Positions 10,136-17,870 of a stretch of DNA of 64,000 nucleotides are shown piece after piece (the first letter of the stretch is position 1; each line of letters begins with the position of its first letter). This DNA is from Helicobacteraceae bacterium. Lineage in GTDB: Bacteria > Campylobacterota > Campylobacteria > Campylobacterales > Sulfurimonadaceae. A model generated the notes under the pieces. It saw only the letters and a program-made list of their open reading frames with translations, was not told the DNA's origin and did not search any database. The DNA is taken from contig JAGGTH010000033.1 of assembly GCA_021163845.1 (NCBI GenBank), positions 30,505 through 94,504 of the forward strand. The letters are read 5' to 3'. The translations under genes were made by a program, and so were the position numbers.

Positions 10136-10170
10136 CAGAAGGATACTCCTTCTGCTCTTCTCCTCCTTCT
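10136..10170 (+). terminator. Terminator after the encapsulin gene
   Basis: An 8-bp perfect stem (CAGAAGGA / TCCTTCTG) with a three-base loop lies 19 bases after the stop and is followed by a C/T-rich tract. The T-run is interrupted, so strength is uncertain. Confidence 0.6.
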
Positions 10171-10181
10171 TTCATCTTTAG

Positions 10182-10187
10182 TATAAA
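10182..10187 (+). promoter_or_regulatory. Putative -10 element of the 119-residue unknown
   Basis: TATAAA (within TATAAAAT) lies 29 bases before the ATG at 10217, with AAAGGA at 10205-10210 as ribosome site. This gives the small gene its own promoter, separate from encapsulin. Confidence 0.5.
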
Positions 10188-10216
10188 ATTTGCATTTACA
10201 AATCAAAGGATTTTAT

Positions 10217-10576
10217 ATGCAAAAAAATATATATCACAAAGCCTATGACTGGGCTAAAACTAATACTTTTGAGCCAATAGAGATTGACTATGCTACAAGA
10301 CTTGCACTCAAGATGTTGGATGATTCGTGCAATATGACAGATGAGGATAGAAAAATTTTTTTCTATGTATATGATGCACTGAGCGATAGAGAAGATCTTA
10401 AACTTCAAGATGATGTGAATCAACTTATCCAATTGGCTAGAGATAGACAAACGATAATCTCAAAACCTGAATTTGCATCGAAGATCCATACGTGTAAAAT
10501 GGAAGTGATGCAATCAACCAAAAAAACAGATATGAAAAAATTTAAAAAAATGGTACGAGACAATCTAGGGATCTAA
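10217..10576 (+). CDS. Small soluble protein of unknown function
   Basis: This is a 119-residue protein that I do not recognise. It is charged, mostly helical in look, and has no signal peptide or membrane segment. The start at 10217 has a good AAAGGA site six bases upstream; an upstream in-frame ATG at 10190 lies between the -10 and the ribosome site and is unlikely. The C-terminus is Lys-rich. It is separated from the encapsulin operon by a terminator and has its own promoter, so a shared role is not implied. It converges on the DUF808 gene with a gap of seven bases. Confidence 0.7.
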   Translation: MQKNIYHKAYDWAKTNTFEPIEIDYATRLALKMLDDSCNMTDEDRKIFFYVYDALSDREDLKLQDDVNQLIQLARDRQTIISKPEFASKIHTCKMEVMQSTKKTDMKKFKKMVRDNLGI

Positions 10577-10583
10577 AAGCCGT

Positions 10584-11447
10584 TTAAGCTTTTGAAGTAC
10601 CTCTCTTGACCATCGTTATAAGCTCAAAAATCGCTACCAAGATAAGCCCCACAAAAAGCCCGATAAAGAGTTCTTGTAAAAGAGAAGGGATAGATTCGAT
10701 CATAAGATGATGGATAAACTCTACATTGTGAGCTAAGATACCACCCCCGACCAAAAGCATCGCCACTGTTCCTATATACCCAAGTGTCTTTATGATCTTT
10801 GGCATAAGCGAGACGAGAAAATTACCACACTTGATCCTTTGTTTCTCTATACACCAAAAGCCGATATTATCCAAACGAACGATAAGTGCTACAAGCCCAT
10901 AGACACCAAAAGTAGCCACAAGTGCTACAAAAGTGGTTGCAGCTACTTGTACGGCTAGAGATCTATCAAGAACAGTCCCTAAAGCCAAGATAATGATCTC
11001 AATAGAGAGAATGAAGTCGGTACGAATGGCAGCTTTGATTTTTCCCTCTTCAAGCTCTAGGATATTATCCTCAGTTGATTTTAAAAGCTCTTTTTCATGC
11101 TCGCTTGAGCTATGCTTTGAAAAAGAGTGAACGATCTTCTCCGCACCCTCATAGAGAAGATAAAGTCCACCAAGTATAAGAATATAGGGAATAATCCAAG
11201 GGGCAAAGATGCTCAGTAAAAAAGAAATGGGGAGAATGATTGCTTTATTAAGAAGTGAGCCTTTAGTGATCGCCCAGATCACTTTGAGTTCTCTGTGCTG
11301 CTCAAAACCTGTTGCTTTTTGGGCATTGACAGCCAAGTCATCCCCTAAAATAGCAGCTGTTTTTTGAGTAGCGATCTTTGTAGAAACCGCCACATCATCC
11401 GCAAGCAGTGCGATATCATCTAAAAGAGCAAAAATTCCTGTAGCCAT
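10584..11447 (-). CDS. DUF808 (YedI-like) inner-membrane protein
   Basis: This 287-residue protein opens with FALLDDIALLADDVA, the hallmark start of the DUF808 family, which includes E. coli YedI. About six hydrophobic segments are visible, among them ILPISFLLSIFAPWIIPYIL near residue 75 and a C-terminal one near 265. The function of the family is unknown. The gene is monocistronic; ABC-F is upstream on the same strand with a 72-bp gap. Confidence 0.85.
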   Translation of the reverse strand: MATGIFALLDDIALLADDVAVSTKIATQKTAAILGDDLAVNAQKATGFEQHRELKVIWAITKGSLLNKAIILPISFLLSIFAPWIIPYILILGGLYLLYEGAEKIVHSFSKHSSSEHEKELLKSTEDNILELEEGKIKAAIRTDFILSIEIIILALGTVLDRSLAVQVAATTFVALVATFGVYGLVALIVRLDNIGFWCIEKQRIKCGNFLVSLMPKIIKTLGYIGTVAMLLVGGGILAHNVEFIHHLMIESIPSLLQELFIGLFVGLILVAIFELITMVKRGTSKA

Positions 11448-11519
11448 TAAAGTATTCCTTTATTTTATAGTAAACGAGTCTCTTATTGTACTTTTTTCTA
11501 TTGAAGTTTTCAATGGAAA

Positions 11520-13460
11520 TTAGGAGTTGATCTCTTCCTCTTTTTCTTGAATGCTCAAAAGCTCTTCAACTTTTGCTTCATAAAGCTCTTCTAGTTCGGC
11601 TAACTCTTGGGCGAGCTTGGTGATTCCTATCTCTTCATAACATGCAGGATCTGCAAGACACTTATTCTTTTGCTCTATTTTTTCTTCGAGTTCTTCGATC
11701 TCTTGAGGGAGTTTTTCAAGGGCGATCTTCTCTTTAAATGTGAGTTTGAGGTTTTTTGGTTTTTCCTCTTGGATCTCTTTTGGTTTTGTTGGCGCTCCCT
11801 CTTTTTGCATCGCTTCGAGTTCTTGGAGCTCTTTTTCCATCTCAAGGTATTCTGAGTAGAGTTGATATGACTCTTCTATCGTTTTATCCTCTTTGAAAAT
11901 AAAGAGCTTTTTAGCGATCTTATCGACAAAATATCTATCATGGCTGACGATGATAACGGCTCCTGCAAAGTTTGTAAGTTGCTCTTCGAGAATGTTGATC
12001 GTTGGGATGTCAAGATCGTTGGTTGGCTCATCGAGGATGAGAATATCTACATCCTTTGTAAAGAGCAGAGCCAAAGCGATACGATTTTTTTCACCACCAC
12101 TGAGCACGCCTATCTTTTTGTCTAAAAACTCTCGTGGAAACAAAAAGTTTTTCAGATAGCCAAAGACATGCATATCTGTTCCACGTACACTCACGCGATC
12201 TCCACCATTTGGACAAAAGGTCTCTATGAGGTTTTTCTCATCATCGAGCATCTCGCGGTGCTGGTCAAAGTAGCCTATTTTAAACTCACCCCTTTTGATC
12301 TTACCACCCGTTGGCTCGATTCTCCCAAGAAGGGCTTTGAGCAGGGTTGATTTACCACTTCCATTGGGTCCTACGATGGCGATGACATCTTTTTGTAAGA
12401 TACGTGTATTGAAGTTTTTGAAGAGCTCTTTATTCCCTAGCGTCAACGAGAGGTCTTCTACCTCAAAGAGCATCTTTTGCTTGTTAATACTTTTGTCACG
12501 ATTGAAGTGTTTGGCTTCTCGTTGAAGCTCGAGTGACATCTTTCGAATCTTTGCAGGATTTGTCTTTGCATCTTCACGTAGTTGCATCAGACGCTCTTTT
12601 CTTCCTTCATTTCGCTTGAGTCTTGCACGTACACCACGGGCAAACCACTCATTCTCTCGCTTTAAAATACCAAGGAGATTGTCATGTTGTTTCTCTAATG
12701 TTCGGATGTACTCCTCTTTTTGTGTCAAATAATCGCTATAACCACCGCTATACTCACGAAGTTTACAATCTTCCACTTCGACCGATTTTGTAGCAATTCG
12801 GTCAATAAAATAACGATCGTGCGAGATAAAAACAAGGGTGAATTTCTCTTTGAGAATCAGCTCTTCTAAAAACTCCACCATATAGACATCTAGGTGGTTG
12901 GTAGGCTCATCAAGGAGTAAAATATCAGGTTTTTGAAGTAAAAGTGAAGCAAGAGCCACACGGCGCTGCTCCCCTCCGCTTAAAAGTGCGATCGCTTTAT
13001 TTTCGTACTGTTTGAGATCAAAATGCCCAATGATGCGCTCTATCTTGTCATCAAGGTTCCAAGCATTGTGGTGTTCGAGATAAGCAGATACATTTGAATG
13101 CTCATCTAAAAGAATTTTATTTTCAAAATCTTCAGCCAAAAGAGTTGAAAGCTCATGGTAGCGCTCTTTGGCACGATTGAGCTCTTCTAGCCCATCTTCA
13201 ACGGCTTCGCGAACAGTCGCTCCCTCTTTAAATTTTGGAACCTGTGCGAGCATCTTGATCTCAAGATTATTTTTGGTGATCCGCTCTCCAGCATCTTGCA
13301 TCAAGGTACCGTGGATGATCTTCATGAGTGTTGATTTTCCACTTCCGTTTTTTCCAATGATGACGATACGCTCCCCCTCATCTACATGAAAATTGACCTC
13401 GGTAAGAATCTTTTGTGCGCTATAATGTTTGGATATATTGAGTAGATCGATAAGTGCCAT
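11520..13460 (-). CDS. ABC-F family ATPase (Uup-like)
   Basis: This 646-residue soluble protein carries two ABC nucleotide-binding domains (about 1-240 and 310-540) and no membrane domain. Walker A motifs are GKNGSGKST and GPNGSGKST, the signatures are LSGGEQRR and LSGGEKNR, and the Walker B motifs are LLLDEPTNHLD and LILDEPTNDLD. A C-terminal acidic coiled coil (about 545-646) is typical of Uup. ABC-F proteins bind the ribosome or help translation and DNA-repair homeostasis. The Uup assignment rests on the tail; other ABC-F types cannot be fully excluded. Confidence 0.9.
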   Translation of the reverse strand: MALIDLLNISKHYSAQKILTEVNFHVDEGERIVIIGKNGSGKSTLMKIIHGTLMQDAGERITKNNLEIKMLAQVPKFKEGATVREAVEDGLEELNRAKERYHELSTLLAEDFENKILLDEHSNVSAYLEHHNAWNLDDKIERIIGHFDLKQYENKAIALLSGGEQRRVALASLLLQKPDILLLDEPTNHLDVYMVEFLEELILKEKFTLVFISHDRYFIDRIATKSVEVEDCKLREYSGGYSDYLTQKEEYIRTLEKQHDNLLGILKRENEWFARGVRARLKRNEGRKERLMQLREDAKTNPAKIRKMSLELQREAKHFNRDKSINKQKMLFEVEDLSLTLGNKELFKNFNTRILQKDVIAIVGPNGSGKSTLLKALLGRIEPTGGKIKRGEFKIGYFDQHREMLDDEKNLIETFCPNGGDRVSVRGTDMHVFGYLKNFLFPREFLDKKIGVLSGGEKNRIALALLFTKDVDILILDEPTNDLDIPTINILEEQLTNFAGAVIIVSHDRYFVDKIAKKLFIFKEDKTIEESYQLYSEYLEMEKELQELEAMQKEGAPTKPKEIQEEKPKNLKLTFKEKIALEKLPQEIEELEEKIEQKNKCLADPACYEEIGITKLAQELAELEELYEAKVEELLSIQEKEEEINS

Positions 13461-13501
13461 AGTTGTTGTTTTTCCCTCGTCAAGAGTTTTTGCGATTTTA
13501 C

Positions 13502-13822
13502 CTAAGATATACTTTCATCTTCTTCAAAACAAAGCTCTTTGGCTACATACCATGAAGCGATTCCCTCATCATTGTATTGATATTCTCTTTGATTTGGAGG
13601 GATAACACTGTTGCGAAGCTTGGAACGGATGATCCCCATAATGATGTAGCTGAGGATAAGAGCCATGAGCGCTATGAAGTAGTCAAAAAGATACCAACTC
13701 AGCAGAGTAGTGAGCAAAGTAGTATACTTTAAAAAATATTCCAAGCTCTTGGCAAGATATTTGCATTTTTTTGAGTGGAGTGTTGGAGTAGGTTCAAAAA
13801 GATGGATCGTATTTTCTCGCAT
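13502..13822 (-). CDS. Small membrane protein of unknown function
   Basis: This 106-residue protein has a basic N-terminus, two adjacent hydrophobic segments (about 30-65) and an acidic C-terminal tail. I recognise no family. It is 41 bases upstream of the ABC-F gene on the same strand and diverges from the rimB-like gene. The reading frame is clean and starts with ATG, but no strong ribosome site is visible. Confidence 0.6.
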   Translation of the reverse strand: MRENTIHLFEPTPTLHSKKCKYLAKSLEYFLKYTTLLTTLLSWYLFDYFIALMALILSYIIMGIIRSKLRNSVIPPNQREYQYNDEGIASWYVAKELCFEEDESIS

Positions 13823-13851
13823 AAAAGATACCTCGATGTTTGAATGGATGC

Positions 13852-13857
13852 TATAAT
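13852..13857 (+). promoter_or_regulatory. Consensus -10 of the rimB-rimK cluster
   Basis: A perfect TATAAT lies 20 bases before the ATG at 13877, with GGAG at 13867-13870 as ribosome site. No clear -35 is present. Confidence 0.6.
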
Positions 13858-13876
13858 ATCACCTATGGAGTTAGAT

Positions 13877-14305
13877 ATGGATAAAAAGAAAATTGTTGGG
13901 CGTAAAGAACTGATAAGTATTTTAGATTTGGAGTTATACGATCTTGATGCAAAAGTGGATACAGGGGCAGATTCAAATGCTCTTCATTGTGATGATATCT
14001 ATGTGGATGATGACGATGTTGTGCATTTTAAGCTTCATGATGAGGTACATCCCTCTTATCATGGCAAAGAGATGAGTATGCCTTTGTATCGCATGAAGCG
14101 TGTGAAGAGTTCCAATGGTGTGATTCAAGAGCGTCCTTCAATAAAGGTTAAAGTGAAGCTTTTTGAAGAGGAATATAATACTGTGATCTCGCTTACCAAT
14201 AGAGCAGATATGAAATACCCTATGCTCATTGGACGTAAGTTTTTAAGTGGCAAGTTTTTAGTAGATGTCTCACAAGAGTATGTAACAAAGCAAAATAATG
14301 AATAA
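13877..14305 (+). CDS. RimB-like retropepsin-type protease (Zn_protease/DUF785 family)
   Basis: This 142-residue protein belongs to the family long annotated as ATP-dependent zinc protease. It contains the single-domain aspartic motif [10 protein letters not shown] (about 27-36) and the conserved PMLIGRKFL near the C-terminus, so it should work as a dimeric retropepsin-like protease. In Pseudomonas the related RimB acts with RimK and trims glutamate tails from ribosomal protein S6. Here the stop overlaps the region before rimK, which supports the same pairing. The start at 13877 follows GGAG; the in-frame ATG at 13844 lies upstream of the -10 and is not used. Confidence 0.85.
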   Translation: MDKKKIVGRKELISILDLELYDLDAKVDTGADSNALHCDDIYVDDDDVVHFKLHDEVHPSYHGKEMSMPLYRMKRVKSSNGVIQERPSIKVKVKLFEEEYNTVISLTNRADMKYPMLIGRKFLSGKFLVDVSQEYVTKQNNE

Positions 14306-14315
14306 AGAGAGTGTT

Positions 14316-15248
14316 ATGAGAGTTTATATTTTATCAAGAAATCCAGAGTTGTATTCTACAAAAAGACTTGTCGAGGCGGGGGAACAAAGAGGATGGGAGA
14401 TGAGAGTGATCGATTATCTTCGTTGTAGTATCGAGATCATGAAAGGGCAACTACATATTAGCTACAACGGTGAAGATCTTCCAGCTCCTGATGCTATCAT
14501 CCCTCGTATTGGTGCGAGTAGAACGTTTTATGGTACGGCGATGGTGCGCCATTTTGAGATGATGGAAACCTTTAGTGTGGCAGGCAATCTTGCTATTGCA
14601 AGAAGTCGCGATAAGCTTCGAAGTCTTCAGATCCTCTCAAAGCATGGAGTCGATATGCCAAAAACGGTATTTGCTTCAAATAAATCGACTGCTAAAGATG
14701 TGATAGCACTGAGTGGCGGAACACCTCTTGTATTAAAGATCTTAGAGGGCACACAAGGGGTAGGTGTGGTACTTGTAGATACACAAAAGGCTGCGAAATC
14801 GGTCCTTGATGCTTTTTATGGAATGGATGTAAACTTGCTGGTACAAGAGTATATTGAAGAGGCTGGTGGAGCTGATATCCGTGTGCTTGTCGTAGGTGGC
14901 GAGGTAGTTGGTGCGATGAAACGTCAAGGGGCGGAGGGTGATTTTCGCTCGAATCTGCATCAAGGGGGAAGTGCCTCGGCACATAAACTCTCACGTAAAG
15001 AAAAAGCAACGGCACTCGCCGCTGCAAAAGCGATGGGGCTTGGTGTATGTGGGGTCGATATGATTCCATCAGCACGTGGTCCTTTAGTGATGGAGGTGAA
15101 CTCTTCTCCTGGATTAGAGGGGATCGAGAGATCGACCAACATCGATATAGCGGGAAAAATAATGGACTACATCCAAAAGAATGTCACACCCAAATCGGCA
15201 GAACCTACGAAGAAAAGAAAACTCAAAAGAGATAGCATAGGAGCATAA
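14316..15248 (+). CDS. rimK: RimK-type alpha-L-glutamate ligase
   Basis: This 310-residue ATP-grasp ligase adds glutamate residues to a C-terminus; the E. coli enzyme modifies ribosomal protein S6. Visible motifs are [43 protein letters not shown] and [12 protein letters not shown], in the same order as E. coli RimK. A basic C-terminal extension (KKRKLKRD) follows the domain. The start at 14316 matches the family start ([14 protein letters not shown]); an upstream ATG at 14298 would add six residues. The substrate here is inferred: S6 is the known case, while other peptides are possible. Confidence 0.92.
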   Translation: MRVYILSRNPELYSTKRLVEAGEQRGWEMRVIDYLRCSIEIMKGQLHISYNGEDLPAPDAIIPRIGASRTFYGTAMVRHFEMMETFSVAGNLAIARSRDKLRSLQILSKHGVDMPKTVFASNKSTAKDVIALSGGTPLVLKILEGTQGVGVVLVDTQKAAKSVLDAFYGMDVNLLVQEYIEEAGGADIRVLVVGGEVVGAMKRQGAEGDFRSNLHQGGSASAHKLSRKEKATALAAAKAMGLGVCGVDMIPSARGPLVMEVNSSPGLEGIERSTNIDIAGKIMDYIQKNVTPKSAEPTKKRKLKRDSIGA

Positions 15249-15249
15249 T

Positions 15250-16299
15250 TTGGAGAATGATCCATTTGTTATTGGTGGTGTTGCGGTAAAAAGGGGGACG
15301 AATGTGATTATAAACATTGAACTTCCTAAGCTTTATAACACCCCTACAAAATTACCACTAAGAGTGATTCGTGGTAAGAAAGATGGACCTGTCGTATTTG
15401 TGAGTGCAGCGATTCATGGGGATGAACTCAATGGCATAGAGATCATTAGACGTTTTCGAAAACTAAATATTTTAAAAAAGCTCAAAGGCACAGTGATTGT
15501 TGTTCCTATCGTCAATGTATACGGGGTGATGAACCTCTCTCGCTATTTGCCTGATAGACGAGATCTCAATAGAAGTTTTCCTGGAAGTTTCAAAGGATCT
15601 CTTGCAGCGAGGATAGCGAAAATATTTTTTGATGAAGTGGTGAGCAAGTGCTCTTTGGGGATAGATTTACATACGGCATCTATCCATAAATCGAACCTTC
15701 CTCAGGTAAGAACCAACATTGACAATGAATATACCTTTGCCCTTGCAAAAGCATTTGAGGCTCCTGTGGTTTTACATTCAGAACTTCGTGATGGTTCTTT
15801 GCGTGCTGTAGCCCAAGAAAAAGGGGTGCCTATTTTACTCTATGAAGCGGGAGAAGCGCTTCGTTTTGATGAGCGAAGTATCCGCATTGGAGTCAAAGGG
15901 ATCGTGAATGTTTTACGAGAAAATGGGATGCTTCCAAAATCTTTGCATAAAAAAACACTCAAAACTCCTATAGTCACGCGTGAAAGCAGATGGATACGTG
16001 CAACTGAGAGTGGGATGTTGCGTACCATTAAGGCACTTGGAGATACAGTCGAAAAAGATGAGGTGATCGCGTATATTGATGAGCCACTCGATGATGTGTT
16101 TTTTGAGATACGTTCTCCATTTTCTGGAGTGATCATCGGAAAGTCTGAGATCCCTTTGATTCAAGAGGGGGATGCTATTTTTCATATAGCCGAATTTAAA
16201 AACTTAGAGATGGCAGATAATAAACTTGAGTATTTTCACGAAGATGCAATTGAGCAGAGTGAGTTTTATGAACTTAATAATGAGGAGATCATAGAATAA
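15250..16299 (+). CDS. Succinylglutamate desuccinylase/aspartoacylase family zinc hydrolase
   Basis: This 349-residue M14-like enzyme carries the zinc site HGDE (about 55), the downstream DLHTAS that supplies the second histidine, and the catalytic EAGE (about 200). The C-terminal 85 residues look like a beta barrel of the lipoyl or barrel-sandwich type (GMLRTIKALGDTVEKDEVI), a known fusion in this family. Members cleave amide bonds of N-acyl amino acids such as succinyl-glutamate or acetyl-aspartate. The start is TTG two bases after the rimK stop, with GGAG upstream, so the genes are coupled. A link to glutamate or glutamyl chains is suggested by context only. Confidence 0.85.
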   Translation: MENDPFVIGGVAVKRGTNVIINIELPKLYNTPTKLPLRVIRGKKDGPVVFVSAAIHGDELNGIEIIRRFRKLNILKKLKGTVIVVPIVNVYGVMNLSRYLPDRRDLNRSFPGSFKGSLAARIAKIFFDEVVSKCSLGIDLHTASIHKSNLPQVRTNIDNEYTFALAKAFEAPVVLHSELRDGSLRAVAQEKGVPILLYEAGEALRFDERSIRIGVKGIVNVLRENGMLPKSLHKKTLKTPIVTRESRWIRATESGMLRTIKALGDTVEKDEVIAYIDEPLDDVFFEIRSPFSGVIIGKSEIPLIQEGDAIFHIAEFKNLEMADNKLEYFHEDAIEQSEFYELNNEEIIE

Positions 16300-17222
16300 T
16301 GGACTATCAAGCTATATTAGAGGAGATACAAGAGGAGATACAGCCGTTTTTGAGTCAGGGAAAAGTAGCTGACTACATCCCAGCCTTAGCAAAGATAAAA
16401 AAAGAGCAGTTTGGACTCTCACTGACTCTCTTTGATGGAACGAACTATAGTGTTGGAGCATCAGATACCCTTTTTTCGATACAAAGTATTTCGAAGGTAT
16501 TTACTTTTACATTGGCGCTCAAATTTTTTGGTCCAAACCTTTATAAAAGAATAGGGCACGAGCCATCAGGAAATCCTTTTAACTCTCTTGTACAGCTTGA
16601 ATATGAACATGGAAAACCGCGTAATCCTTTTATCAATGCAGGTGCGATCAATGTCACTGATGCACTGATTAATTATTATGGAAGTGAAGAGCTTGCGTAT
16701 GCTGAGGTCTTAGAGTTTATTCGCTCTATTGCAGATGATAGCTCCATCGTCACGGATGAGCTTGTAGCACAATCAGAGATGGATCACGGACATAGAAATC
16801 TTGCACTTGCAAACTTGATGAAGAGTTTTAAAAACTTAGATAATTGCCCCCAGCGCGTTGTGGAAACTTATTTTAGACATTGTGCTGTAGAGATGAATAC
16901 AAAGATGCTCTCTCGGGCAGTACTTTATTTAGCAAATCATGGAGAAGATCCCATCACCAACAAGATCTATATCTCTGCACAGCAGGCAAAACGTATCAAT
17001 GCTGTGATGCTTACCTGTGGTCATTATGATGCCTCAGGTGATTTTGCTTTTCATGTTGGATTACCTGGAAAAAGTGGAGTAGGGGGAGGGATCATTGTAG
17101 TGGTTCCAAAAAAGATGGGAATTGCCGTATTTGCACCAGGTCTCAACGAGCAAGGAAACTCACTTGTTGGGACGATGGCGCTTGAACTTTTTGCTCAAAA
17201 GACAGGATTATCTATCTTCTAA
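16299..17222 (+). CDS. glsA: Glutaminase
   Basis: GlsA hydrolyses glutamine to glutamate and ammonia. The 307-residue length is standard for the serine-dependent beta-lactamase-like fold. The catalytic SISK tetrad (about 65-68), PRNPFINAGAI (about 107-117) and GKSGVGGGI (about 260) are present. Its ATG overlaps the stop of the deacylase gene by one base, so it completes the four-gene cluster with rimB and rimK. It could supply glutamate for RimK. It converges with the NTF2-like gene and the two stop codons overlap. Confidence 0.95.
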   Translation: MDYQAILEEIQEEIQPFLSQGKVADYIPALAKIKKEQFGLSLTLFDGTNYSVGASDTLFSIQSISKVFTFTLALKFFGPNLYKRIGHEPSGNPFNSLVQLEYEHGKPRNPFINAGAINVTDALINYYGSEELAYAEVLEFIRSIADDSSIVTDELVAQSEMDHGHRNLALANLMKSFKNLDNCPQRVVETYFRHCAVEMNTKMLSRAVLYLANHGEDPITNKIYISAQQAKRINAVMLTCGHYDASGDFAFHVGLPGKSGVGGGIIVVVPKKMGIAVFAPGLNEQGNSLVGTMALELFAQKTGLSIF

Positions 17223-17614
17223 CTACTTAGCTGCTTATAAAGAGAGTTGAGATCGCCAAGAATATTGATACTTGCGATCTTATTATCTCTGATCTGGATA
17301 AAAGAAGCTCCAGAGTAGCAGATTCTATTTCCTGTTGGTGCATAGTTAAAGATCTTTCCCTCATGTGTCCCTGTGTAGGTTACATAAGCAGCGGCTGTGT
17401 TGTTTTCAACAATAAGCATCTCAACTGCATGATAGAGATTTGGAAATGCAGTTGTAAGCATCTGTGCGTACTCTTTAAATCCTTCTATCCCATTGGCTGT
17501 GATATCTAAAGAACCGCGAAACCTTACATCAGGATCGAGAAGGTTTTCTGCTTTATCAAAATCTTTTTCATTCCACATCTTGTAATATGCGTTGATAAGT
17601 TCTCTGTTATTCAT
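17219..17614 (-). CDS. NTF2/SnoaL-like fold protein
   Basis: This 131-residue protein has the pattern of a SnoaL-like (NTF2) cone-shaped alpha/beta barrel. The N-terminus reads ELINAYYKMWNEKDFDKAENLLDPDVRFRG, the usual helix-helix-strand opening, and the end has a SINILGDLNSLYKQL helix. Such proteins bind small hydrophobic ligands or act as isomerases or cyclases. The substrate cannot be told. Its ATG follows the stop of the 57-residue Trp-repeat peptide with no gap, so the two are translationally coupled. Confidence 0.8.
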   Translation of the reverse strand: MNNRELINAYYKMWNEKDFDKAENLLDPDVRFRGSLDITANGIEGFKEYAQMLTTAFPNLYHAVEMLIVENNTAAAYVTYTGTHEGKIFNYAPTGNRICYSGASFIQIRDNKIASINILGDLNSLYKQLSS

Positions 17615-17788
17615 TTAACTTCCAATACCCCATTTTACTTGTCTCGCACCGCAACTTCCAATTGTCCATGTTGACTGTCTAGGATTTTTCCCGACACTCC
17701 ATTTTGATTGTCTCGTACCTCTACATGCACTCAGACGAATCGACTTTTTAGAAGACGCGCTTCCTATTGACCATTTAGATGATTTCAT
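17615..17788 (-). CDS. 57-residue basic, Trp-repeat peptide of unknown function
   Basis: The start at 17788 has an excellent GGAGGTGG ribosome site six bases upstream. The peptide contains four clear copies of a motif close to R-Q-S-K-W-S-I-G-S, with Trp at residues 6, 30, 41 and 53, and a degraded unit between the first two. It has 12 Lys or Arg, no Asp or Glu, 13 Ser, 7 Gly and 2 Cys. The repeats use different codons (TCA, AGT, AGC for Ser; ATA, ATT for Ile), so selection seems to act on the peptide. There is a TATAAT promoter upstream, and the stop abuts the start of the NTF2-like gene. I know no family for it. A membrane-active, nucleic-acid-binding or modified peptide are all possible. 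Confidence 0.7.
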   Translation of the reverse strand: MKSSKWSIGSASSKKSIRLSACRGTRQSKWSVGKNPRQSTWTIGSCGARQVKWGIGS

Positions 17789-17821
17789 CCAACCACCTCC
17801 GAGATATCGATTTGGAGCGAA

Positions 17822-17827
17822 ATTATA
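17822..17827 (-). promoter_or_regulatory. Consensus -10 of the Trp-repeat peptide operon
   Basis: TATAAT on the minus strand lies about 34 bases upstream of the peptide ATG, within the 82-bp gap after putP. This gives the peptide and NTF2-like genes a promoter independent of putA-putP. Confidence 0.6.
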
Positions 17828-17870
17828 CTCACAAATGATATCTTTTGCGCTAAAAAATTTCTTAAAAATT

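Noticed and set aside
14692-15075. Long frame antisense to rimK
   Set aside because: Shadow of the rimK coding sequence, with low-complexity His and Pro content.
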